Assembly (NCBI GenBank): GCA_946481605.1
Contig: CAMLPA010000030.1
Coordinates: 1 to 14,689 of the forward strand
Direction: 5' to 3'
From: an uncultured Flavihumibacter sp.
GTDB taxonomy: Bacteria > Bacteroidota > Bacteroidia > Chitinophagales > Chitinophagaceae
DNA length: 14,689 bases
The position numbers and the translations under genes were made by a program. How positions within the stretch are numbered: the stretch's first letter is position 1; every line of letters starts with the position of its first letter. The notes beneath the pieces were generated by a model. That model did not search any database. It was not told where the DNA came from and was given only the letters and a program-made list of their open reading frames with translations. Of the stretch, positions 1 through 6,817 are shown piece after piece.

Positions 1-371
1 GTAAGAACGGAAATGAATTGCGCCGAGAATTTCGTGTTCTCAATCAGGACACCCGCGAAAAACCCAAACAGCAACTGGTGCTTAAAAAGGTAGGTCAAAG
101 AGAAGGGCTTTCCGGCAATCACAATGTCTGAAAACATAGTGTACACAGAAAAAAACAGCAATAATTTCAGGTAGAAAGGGATCACGATCATTTTTTCGTG
201 CCGGAGAAAACCTGCGATGAACAAAACCAGGTTAAAAAGAATGAGTGCATTGAAAAAATAAGTACCGCTTTTAATGGAACTGTTGGTCACAATAAAATAA
301 CTGATCATCGGCGCGGTGGCCAGGATGAAGATCAGTTTCTTATTGATGCTATTGATGAGTGCCGGGTTCAA
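1..371 (-). CDS. Multi-pass membrane protein, possible O-antigen polymerase/ligase (Wzy/WaaL-like), partial
   Basis: The minus-strand frame is open from 371 to the window edge (123 codons). The only start codon before residue 22 is a TTG at 371-369, which overlaps the TGA stop of the upstream glycosyltransferase as TTGA; the next in-frame start is ATG at 308. The peptide is very hydrophobic, with about four membrane-spanning stretches: around KLIFILATAPMISYFIV, then FFNALILFNLVLFIAGF, then FYLKLLLFFSVYTMF, then HQLLFGFFAGVLI. Short charged loops separate them. This topology, placed directly after Wza, Wzc, Wzx and glycosyltransferase genes, fits the N-terminus of an O-antigen polymerase or ligase, which in this pathway polymerises undecaprenyl-linked repeat units at the periplasmic face. 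No signature residue of that family is visible, because the catalytic periplasmic loop would lie off the window. The overlap suggests translational coupling. An EpsG-like protein or membrane acyltransferase is an alternative. Confidence 0.6.
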   Translation of the reverse strand, partial: MNPALINSINKKLIFILATAPMISYFIVTNSSIKSGTYFFNALILFNLVLFIAGFLRHEKMIVIPFYLKLLLFFSVYTMFSDIVIAGKPFSLTYLFKHQLLFGFFAGVLIENTKFSAQFISVL

Positions 372-1669
372 TGTGCCGTTTTTTCTGTTTGAATGAAACG
401 AACGCTTTCTTTTATCCTATGGGTAAGTTGATGGTAAATGGAAGCCAGGTCGTTGGTAATACTTACAGGATCATGCCTTTCCAGTGCTTTTTTTCTTGCA
501 TTCGCGCCCATTTTTTTTGCCTCGCTGAAATTGCAGGATAGTTCCCTGATCGTTCCTGCTAAAGCAAAAGGATCTCCAGACTGCACAAGCAAACCTGTTG
601 TTCCATTTTCCACCAGGGAAGAAGTACCACCTGCATAACTTGCTATAACCGGCATTCCAAGCAACATGGCTTCACAAAGACTATTTGGGCTATTCTCTAT
701 ATGACTTACCTGGCAATATATATCGGCTGCCTGCAGTTTTTCAACAATAACATGCTCGTTGGCATCTCCCAGAAAAGACAGGTTAACAGCGGAAATATTT
801 TCTTTCAGCCAACGCCGGATCATTTGTACCATACCGTTTTTTTCCTGCAAACCGATAACGGTCCATTCAAAAGGAAATGACGGCTGGTTTTGCAGAATGG
901 ATGCTGTTTTAACAATGGTCTCAAATCCTTTGTACAGCCCTTCGCTGGTTATCGTAACAAGCCGGAGTACTGGTTCAAACGATTGCTTGTTCCACTGGTG
1001 GGTATAGAATGATTTCCGAAGTATCTCATTGTTGAAATAATAGGTGCTTTCAGGGGCAAGAATTTTTGTAATCCTTCTGTCCCAGTCTGTTCTCCCGATA
1101 ATGTGTCTGCTTTCAGAAAGGATGATTTGTTCTCTTGCTGCCCTTTGCCTCATATTTTTATACTGACGTGAAGCCGATTTGAAAAGCAGCTTCTCCTTTG
1201 TGGGCATATACCTGGATGCAATGCTTGCCGGAACGCCGGAATAATATTTTTCTGCGTATGGCGTAAGCATGCCCTGGATGGATACCACTACAGGAATATT
1301 GCAGTGTTGTTGAATGAGGCCAAAATTGTCTTCAGTTCCATGTATATGAATCAGGTCCGGGTTTTCCCGGGAAATCAGGCGCAGGATAGCATCGATTTCC
1401 GGCGCATCGTTCGCGAAAGGTCCTTTCCATCGGGATATAAGCCTTGAAAGCTTCGATTTTTTATTTCCCCGGTATAAAGGAATGTACCTTGTTTTACCAA
1501 TATGAAACGGCTCCATTTCTTCAGGCGCATAAAATGCGATTGAAAGGGATATATCCGGATGGTTTTGGATGATTTTTTCAAGCGATATCAGCCATCCGCC
1601 GCGGTTATTTTTTATTCCCATTCTTTCAGCAGCTGAACAGGCCGTATTGGTGAACCAGAGTACTTTCAT
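368..1669 (-). CDS. Glycosyltransferase family 4 (GT-B fold), exopolysaccharide biosynthesis
   Basis: The 433-residue protein fits a retaining GT-B glycosyltransferase that adds one sugar from a nucleotide-sugar donor to the lipid-linked repeat unit at the cytoplasmic face of the inner membrane. The N-terminal acceptor domain begins MKVLWFTNTACSAAER and carries the GGW element at residues 24-26. An LIHIHGTEDN segment follows at 106-115. The C-terminal donor domain starts near residue 235 (RLVTITSEGLYKGFE). It contains the family's E-x7-E motif, E325 to E333 (ENSPNSLCE), followed by AMLLGMPVIASYAGGTSSLV and NGTTGLLV. The length is normal and no membrane segment is evident. It lies 10 bases after the flippase stop, and its own stop overlaps the next gene's TTG start. 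The sugar donor and linkage cannot be read from the sequence. Confidence 0.9.
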   Translation of the reverse strand: MKVLWFTNTACSAAERMGIKNNRGGWLISLEKIIQNHPDISLSIAFYAPEEMEPFHIGKTRYIPLYRGNKKSKLSRLISRWKGPFANDAPEIDAILRLISRENPDLIHIHGTEDNFGLIQQHCNIPVVVSIQGMLTPYAEKYYSGVPASIASRYMPTKEKLLFKSASRQYKNMRQRAAREQIILSESRHIIGRTDWDRRITKILAPESTYYFNNEILRKSFYTHQWNKQSFEPVLRLVTITSEGLYKGFETIVKTASILQNQPSFPFEWTVIGLQEKNGMVQMIRRWLKENISAVNLSFLGDANEHVIVEKLQAADIYCQVSHIENSPNSLCEAMLLGMPVIASYAGGTSSLVENGTTGLLVQSGDPFALAGTIRELSCNFSEAKKMGANARKKALERHDPVSITNDLASIYHQLTHRIKESVRFIQTEKTAH

Positions 1670-1679
1670 AGATGGATAT

Positions 1680-3038
1680 TTATTTGTTCCAGATACCTGA
1701 AGCGGTATGGTTCAGTATTTTGTTGGTTTGTGTGTATTGCAACAGGAATGAGGCAAACTTTGTAACAATGCCGGCCACCACCACACCATACACGCCCATT
1801 GGAGATAAGGATAAAAAATGCGCCAGCAGGATGTAGGCCGTTATCTCAATTCCTGTAAAGTACATGGAAAGCCTGATCTTCCCCGATCCGTTAATAAACA
1901 TGCTGTATACTGTTGCGAAAACAGTTTGAATAAAATAAAGTGCTAACAGCGCGATGAGTGGCAACTGAACAGCCACACTTTTACCGATCCACAAAGGAAT
2001 GAGTACCGGGGACAATAAGGTAAGAGCCACCACTCCGCAAGACAACAGCAGCGATATCTTATTTTGTTTCCTGATCGTTTTCCTGATCCAGTCGTGGTCC
2101 CCTTCCGCAAGTTTCTTTGTGAACCCCGACCAGAGTGGGGTGGCGATGATGCCGCTTAATACAGTAGATATCTGCAGGTATTTGAACGCGATATTGTAAG
2201 AGGTTACATCTTCAGGTCCAAATATTCTGATGATGATAAGGCTGGCACTGGAACTGATTATTACATTGGCTACCTGGATGAAAAAGAAACGGAATCCCAG
2301 CCCGGTGATTTTACTGCTCAATGAAAACCGCACATGCCTGAAGGAAGGGCTGATATGCCTCAACTTACCGCTGAACAGAAAAAAAGACCCTACGCTAAAA
2401 GTAAGCAGCGGAGCACTGCTGAGAATAATGCCCGCCGTAAGCAGCGGAGACGCGTCCGTACGCATCGCCACCAGTAGAAAAGAAAGACTGACCAGGTTCG
2501 ATATTGCAGGGAATGCTGCGCTGAAAGCAGCATGTTGCGTGGCGAAAAGAACGGGTTGTATAAGTTGCGTAATGAAAGTAATGGATAAACCGGTGAAAAC
2601 AATCAGAAACAACGCGCGCAACTCTTCCTGTGAAATACTGTGGATGTTTAGAAACCCTGGCCAGTTGATGCTGTGCGATAGCAGGAAAAACAGGAGGGCC
2701 AGTGTGCTGAAAATACATGCGGTAAGCAGGTAAGATGTGCTTACCAGTTCTTTCGCCATCTTGTGGTCGTTTTGAGAAAGAGCCTGCGTAAGGTGATTGC
2801 GTAATCCATTCCCAATGCCGATGTCGAAATATTGAAACCAGGAAATGAAGGATGTGATGGCGATCCATATACCGTACCGCTCAGCATTCAGGTAGTTGAT
2901 CAGCAGTGGAACATAGATGAAATTGATACCGATGCTGATGCCTTTTGCCAGCATTCCTCCTGCAATGTTCCTCCTGATAAGTTGCGAAAACCCATCCTGA
3001 GCAGTATTTAGCTGTAACAACTGTTTATATCCTTTCAT
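1680..3038 (-). CDS. Wzx-like polysaccharide repeat-unit flippase (MOP superfamily)
   Basis: This 452-residue protein is almost entirely hydrophobic helices, about 12-14 by eye, as in the MOP flippases that move undecaprenyl-diphosphate-linked oligosaccharides across the inner membrane. The first helix region (residues 27-50) is followed by the characteristic segment ERYGIWIAITSFISWFQYFD (53-72) and then IGIGNGLRNHLTQAL. This Y-G-x-W ... D-x-G-x-x-x-x-L-R layout is typical of polysaccharide biosynthesis (PF01943/PF13440-like) flippases. A second helical bundle runs from about 250 to 440, with the cytoplasmic loop KKLAEGDHDWIRKTIRKQNK at 308-327. The start overlaps the end of the Wzc-like gene by 14 bases, which suggests translational coupling. 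Length is normal. Substrate identity is not readable. Confidence 0.9.
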   Translation of the reverse strand: MKGYKQLLQLNTAQDGFSQLIRRNIAGGMLAKGISIGINFIYVPLLINYLNAERYGIWIAITSFISWFQYFDIGIGNGLRNHLTQALSQNDHKMAKELVSTSYLLTACIFSTLALLFFLLSHSINWPGFLNIHSISQEELRALFLIVFTGLSITFITQLIQPVLFATQHAAFSAAFPAISNLVSLSFLLVAMRTDASPLLTAGIILSSAPLLTFSVGSFFLFSGKLRHISPSFRHVRFSLSSKITGLGFRFFFIQVANVIISSSASLIIIRIFGPEDVTSYNIAFKYLQISTVLSGIIATPLWSGFTKKLAEGDHDWIRKTIRKQNKISLLLSCGVVALTLLSPVLIPLWIGKSVAVQLPLIALLALYFIQTVFATVYSMFINGSGKIRLSMYFTGIEITAYILLAHFLSLSPMGVYGVVVAGIVTKFASFLLQYTQTNKILNHTASGIWNK

Positions 3039-5412
3039 TTTTCTTTCGGCTTTTTTTTACTTTACCGTCCTCGGCTGCATGATAGGTGCCATATCCATAC
3101 CCGTAACCATAATACCCGTATCCTGTTTTAAGTTCCACATCGTTCATGAGGATGTTCATTTTAGGAAGTGCTTTTTTTCTGAAGAACTTCTCAATCAGTG
3201 CCATCTGTTGCTTTAGCGTGAAGGATTGACGCACTACGTACAACGTAACATTTGCATGGGCCGCCAGTATTTCTGCGTCTGTGACCATTCCAACAGGCGG
3301 GCTGTCGATAATGATGTAGTCATATTGCCCGCTGAGTTCTGAAAAAAGGTATTTTACTTTGGGCAGCAGCAGCAGTTCGGATGGATTGGGAGGGATGGGG
3401 CCGGACGACATAAAGTGGAAGTTTTCGTTGAGTTGCGTGGGCTGAATCCAGTTCTTCCAATTGCTGTCTTCGTCCAGGATGAAGTTGGTGAAGCCTTTTT
3501 TCTCCAATTGCAAACTCTGTGTGATTTTAGGTTTCCGCAGGTCCATCTCCAGGAGCAGTACTTTCTTTCCGGCCAAAGCAAAGCTCATTCCGATGTTGAT
3601 GCTGAGGAACGATTTCCCTTCCCCACTCATGCTTGAGGTTACCAAAAGGGTTTTCTCGTTGGTATTGGGCAACAGGTATTGAAGGTTGGTACGCAGTGTT
3701 CTGAATTGCTCAGAGATCAGTTGGGTTGACGTAAAGGTAACGGCCACTGAAACATTGGTATGGTTATGTCCGATTTCTCCAATTACCGGTGCCGCTGTGA
3801 GTGAGGTGATGTCTTCCAGGGTGGAAATTCTGTTGTTCAGAAAGTCCCGCCCGAAACTAACGCCAAAAGGAATGATCAGTCCGGCGATGAATCCAAACAT
3901 CAGGATCATTTTTCTGGAAGGTTTGAATGGCGAAAAGTCTGCCTTGGCCGCATCAATGATTCTTGCATTTGCAAGCGTGGACGACTTTGAGATAGCCGTT
4001 TCTTCTCTTTTTTTCATCAGGAACAGGTATAGCTCCTGCTTCAGATTCTGCTGCCGTTCGAAATCCAGGAATATGCGTTCCTTAGTGGGTACAGCGCTGA
4101 TCTGCTGTTCAAATCCGTTTGTTTTCTGCTGCATCGCGCCAATGCTCACCATCAATCCTTTTTGGATAGAGTACAAACTGCTGAGCATTTCCGTGCGCAT
4201 GTTAGACAGTTGCTCGTTAAGGTTGATGATTGCGGGATGACTGGCAGTATGGCTTACCTGCATCCTGTCTCTCTGAAGTTGTATGGTATTGTATTTTTCA
4301 GTGAGCGAGAGAAAGTTGGGGTCCTGCATCACGAGTGTAGAAGGTACAATCCTGTTTTTGTTGGCGTTCTCCTTCAGGAATTGTTCCAGCGTATCTATCA
4401 CAGATTTTTGCACCTCCAATGCGGTAAGTTGCCGGGCATATTCGCTTGTGTTCTCCAATAACAGTTTGGATTGCTCGCCGATATTGGTGAGTTTGTGGGT
4501 GGTTTTGAACCCTTCTATTTCTTTTTCAATGGTTGCCAGTTCTTTCGATACAATGTTCAATCTTTTGTCGATGAAGTCCATTGTACTGTCCGCTATCTTG
4601 CTTTTGTCATCGTGGTTGGCTTTCAGGTAAACTTTCGTAAGTGTGTTCAGAATGAGTTCACCTTTATCGCGGAGCGATTCCTGCAGCGTGAGGTAGATAA
4701 CGCTTACCTGTTTGTTGGGGATTTCCACATTCAGTGCCTGCATGTAATGCTGTGCAGTTGCATCAACGTGATTGACTGTGACGATAAGCGGCTGGTTTTC
4801 GGGCCAGCTTTCCAGTTTTTGTGTGGGCGTGATAACGAGTGTCTGATCTTCTATTCCTATGGGTATTCCCAGTATACCCTGATAGGTTTTGTCGTTTGAT
4901 GTAATTTTAAAAGTACGCCTGTTTTTATCAAACATAAGTTCGTATGTAACTGTAGCATTGATATTATCCGGAAAGGGGGGGATGGTTTTCACGGAAACCG
5001 GCGCTTCTTTAAATAATTCACTCGTTTTAAGTTTTCCAGGCAGCAGGTAGTGGATGTGGAGGTTAAGTTCTTTTACGACATCTTCCATTAGCGACCTGCT
5101 TTTGAATATTTCAGCCTCATTGTCAACACTGCTTTTGCCTGTTAACAGACCGAAGTCCTGCAATAACTGTGATTCTGCCAGGTCTGTTCCCTTTTTATCA
5201 TCCTGCACGAGGATCGAAGACCTGATTTTATAGGAAGGGTTTGTGGCAGACAGGTAAAGGTAAGCAAGCGCTGAGCAGAGGAGCGCTGATACCAGCAACC
5301 AGGGCCAAAGCCTGATTCCTTTTTCTATGATTTTGTACAGGAGTTTATTGGCGGCTTCTTTCTCCGCGTCATCACTTTCCTGTCCTGGAATATAGGATTG
5401 TTTAAAATACAT
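3025..5412 (-). CDS. Wzc-like chain-length determinant with C-terminal BY-kinase domain
   Basis: The 795-residue protein is a bacterial tyrosine autokinase fused to a Wzz-type polysaccharide co-polymerase in the inner membrane. It should control chain length and export by cycling between phosphorylated and unphosphorylated rings with the Wza-like partner. TM1 lies at about residues 36-55. The periplasmic Wzz region follows, with coiled coil at roughly 275-350 and 395-470, including a GNVR-like stretch near 441-471. TM2 is at about 501-520. The kinase domain shows Walker A at 593-601 (SSMSGEGKS, K600), Walker A' at 618-627 (VLLLEMDLRK, D624) and Walker B at 699-706 (YIIIDSPP, D703). The C-terminal tyrosine cluster has seven Tyr between 765 and 777, alternating with Gly, then a basic tail KKSRKKNERI. 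All kinase motifs are intact. It starts 3 bases after the Wza-like gene. No separate phosphatase (Wzb) gene is in the window. Confidence 0.95.
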   Translation of the reverse strand: MYFKQSYIPGQESDDAEKEAANKLLYKIIEKGIRLWPWLLVSALLCSALAYLYLSATNPSYKIRSSILVQDDKKGTDLAESQLLQDFGLLTGKSSVDNEAEIFKSRSLMEDVVKELNLHIHYLLPGKLKTSELFKEAPVSVKTIPPFPDNINATVTYELMFDKNRRTFKITSNDKTYQGILGIPIGIEDQTLVITPTQKLESWPENQPLIVTVNHVDATAQHYMQALNVEIPNKQVSVIYLTLQESLRDKGELILNTLTKVYLKANHDDKSKIADSTMDFIDKRLNIVSKELATIEKEIEGFKTTHKLTNIGEQSKLLLENTSEYARQLTALEVQKSVIDTLEQFLKENANKNRIVPSTLVMQDPNFLSLTEKYNTIQLQRDRMQVSHTASHPAIINLNEQLSNMRTEMLSSLYSIQKGLMVSIGAMQQKTNGFEQQISAVPTKERIFLDFERQQNLKQELYLFLMKKREETAISKSSTLANARIIDAAKADFSPFKPSRKMILMFGFIAGLIIPFGVSFGRDFLNNRISTLEDITSLTAAPVIGEIGHNHTNVSVAVTFTSTQLISEQFRTLRTNLQYLLPNTNEKTLLVTSSMSGEGKSFLSINIGMSFALAGKKVLLLEMDLRKPKITQSLQLEKKGFTNFILDEDSNWKNWIQPTQLNENFHFMSSGPIPPNPSELLLLPKVKYLFSELSGQYDYIIIDSPPVGMVTDAEILAAHANVTLYVVRQSFTLKQQMALIEKFFRKKALPKMNILMNDVELKTGYGYYGYGYGYGTYHAAEDGKVKKSRKKNERI

Positions 5413-5415
5413 GGA

Positions 5416-6219
5416 TCAGAGTCTTGAAAAGATTACTACTAATAAAGTGAGTGCTGATGCCGCGATGGTGATGTTCCGGTTCCTGTTGCCATCTGCAGCC
5501 TGGATCTTCGATTTGTTGGGTTCAACATATACCATATCGCCCTGTTTCAGATAGTAATAGGGCGATTGAAGAATACTGGTAGAGTTGAGGTTAAGCCTTA
5601 CTATGTTTTTCTGTCCTGCTGAATCCCTTGCCAGTATTACATTTTCCCTCTTTCCATAAATGGTCAGATCTCCGGCTATTCCTATAGCTTCCAGGATACT
5701 GATCTTTTCATTGGGTATAATGTAAGTGGAAGGACGCGTCACTTCTCCTAACACACTTATACTGAAATTTGCAAGTTTTACAATAACAACAGGTTTCTTG
5801 TACAGTACCGCAGATTTTTGCTCAATAATGGCTTTTATTTCAGAAGTGGAATGGCCTGCAACGTGTATTGTGCCGAGAAGAGGTATTTCTATGTTTCCCT
5901 TTTCATCAACGGTGAATCCCGTTATTTCTCTCATGGATGCAGCCGTGGCGGCGCTTACTATTGGCGGAGCCTGCGCCCCGGTATGCGCCGCAGATATAAT
6001 ATTGTTTTCTTCCGGGTTCAGTGTAAGTATGGTAATCTGGAGTATGTCTCCCGACTGAATTAAAGGCGCATTGAATTTTGGAAGTTGAAAACTGGCAGGA
6101 ACCATTCTGGCCGAATCCGGAACATCTTCCAGGTACGCTATCTTCTTTGCGCTCCCGCAGGAGGTGACCAATGCAAATAGCACGGCAGGTATGAATGCTT
6201 TCATAAAATGGTTTCCCAT
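5416..6219 (-). CDS. Wza-like polysaccharide export lipoprotein (Poly_export/SLBB)
   Basis: This 267-residue protein is the first gene of the leftward operon and should form the outer-membrane exit channel for the polysaccharide, together with the Wzc-like protein. The N-terminus has a lipoprotein signal with lipobox VTSC (V18-C21), so the mature protein begins at C21. The polysaccharide export domain begins near residue 54 (IQSGDILQITIL) and runs to about 150, including GFTVDEKGNIEIPLLGTIHV at 101-120. An SLBB-type domain follows (VLGEVTRPSTYIIPNEKISI from 156, then LEAIGIAGDLTIYGKREN). The C-terminus is one hydrophobic helix (about 249-265) followed by RL, an end often seen in Bacteroidota Wza-like proteins. 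Another plausible start is M6 at 6204, giving the shorter signal MKAFIPAVLFALVTSC. Neither start has a clear Shine-Dalgarno, as is usual in this phylum. Confidence 0.93.
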   Translation of the reverse strand: MGNHFMKAFIPAVLFALVTSCGSAKKIAYLEDVPDSARMVPASFQLPKFNAPLIQSGDILQITILTLNPEENNIISAAHTGAQAPPIVSAATAASMREITGFTVDEKGNIEIPLLGTIHVAGHSTSEIKAIIEQKSAVLYKKPVVIVKLANFSISVLGEVTRPSTYIIPNEKISILEAIGIAGDLTIYGKRENVILARDSAGQKNIVRLNLNSTSILQSPYYYLKQGDMVYVEPNKSKIQAADGNRNRNITIAASALTLLVVIFSRL

Positions 6220-6277
6220 ATACGTTTGGATATTGAATGTAATTGGTAAAAGCGTGGATATAAGTCGTCCGTGGTTG

Positions 6278-6308
6278 CTAATATAGCGTGCTATTTTCTA
6301 TCCTGCAA
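6278..6308 (-). promoter_or_regulatory. Candidate Bacteroidota-type promoter for the exopolysaccharide operon
   Basis: On the minus strand a TTG (6308-6306) lies 20 bases before TATATTAG (6285-6278). This matches the Bacteroidota primary-sigma pattern TTG, 19-21 bases, TAnnTTTG at all but one defined position. A start of transcription near 6271 would give a leader of about 50-65 bases before the Wza-like start. The assignment rests on motif and position only. Confidence 0.4.
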
Positions 6309-6411
6309 TCGTTCAGCAGAAAAATGAAATCTCAAAAATTTATTTCGGATAGATGGTCAGCAGTTGTGTGGAATGCTTGTGTGGTAAGTGTTTGGTGTGT
6401 TTTGTAGCAGA

Positions 6412-6470
6412 GACTTTTAAAGTCGTTAGGTATATACCCCTAAAGTTGGGGTGAATGCATCGATATGCAT
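6412..6470. promoter_or_regulatory. Cluster of three inverted repeats, probable regulator-binding sites
   Basis: Three symmetrical elements sit side by side. The first is GACTTTTAAAGTC (6412-6424), a perfect palindrome with 6-base arms around one T. The second is ACCCC-N7-GGGGT (6436-6440 and 6448-6452), extended on the left to TACCCCT, which resembles NarL/LuxR-family heptamers. The third is ATGCAT-N4-ATGCAT (6455-6460 and 6465-6470), two copies of a self-complementary hexamer starting 10 bases apart, or one helical turn. They lie about 90-180 bases upstream of both candidate promoters, as expected for operators shared by divergent operons. The cognate regulator is unknown and not in the window. 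Confidence 0.4.
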
Positions 6471-6559
6471 ATATAATATAGGATACACTAGTAATCTCCC
6501 CTTGTTTGACTAAAATATTTTTTTAAAAAATTTTCAACTCAATTCGTTTTTCGTGTGTG

Positions 6560-6591
6560 CTTGCAAGTGAATTATTAGTTTACTAAGTTTG
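6560..6591 (+). promoter_or_regulatory. Candidate Bacteroidota-type promoter for the adhesin operon
   Basis: TTG at 6561-6563 is followed after 20 bases by TAAGTTTG at 6584-6591, a perfect match to the -7 consensus TAnnTTTG with correct spacing. The upstream stretch 6511-6534 is made almost only of A and T, as in an UP-like element. Transcription would start near 6597, leaving an unusually long leader of about 220 bases before the preferred start at 6818. Confidence 0.55.
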
Positions 6592-6817
6592 TTTGTGTCA
6601 TTCAATCCTTTGAAAGCGCATAACCCCCGAATCTAAAATCCAGTATATGATAACATCCTTACTTACTTCCGGTTCAACGAACCATCTGTCACCTGCATTC
6701 AAAAAGTTGTTCTCATAGTTTTTACAAAAGCTTGTTTTCCTGCTTCAACCCGGTTAGTTGTGCTGGCCGGATAAATCTATGCTTATGTACTCTTTTATAC
6801 TGCTGAAGAAAAGCTTC

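Larger units (their letters stand above)
6220..6817. other. Divergent intergenic regulatory region with long rightward leader
   Basis: About 600 bases separate the Wza-like start from the preferred adhesin start, and no convincing protein gene lies here. Contents from left to right: a candidate leftward promoter (6278-6308); a GT-rich stretch (6360-6410); three inverted repeats (6412-6470); an AT-only-like tract (6511-6534); a candidate rightward promoter (6560-6591); a small inverted repeat TTCAA-N4-TTGAA at 6601-6614; a 23-codon ATG-TAG frame at 6647-6718; and a perfect small hairpin GGTTC-AAC-GAACC at 6671-6683. Nothing resembles a tRNA, known riboswitch or rho-independent terminator. Confidence 0.7.

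Noticed and set aside
6472..6477. TATAAT as a classical -10 box
   Set aside because: No matching -35 element lies 16-18 bases upstream, and Bacteroidota primary promoters use a different -7 consensus.
6758..6817. ATG at 6758 as the adhesin start
   Set aside because: It would add a 20-residue extension before a normal signal peptide. ATG 6818 has a purine-rich stretch upstream and gives a standard signal peptide, although 6758 cannot be excluded.
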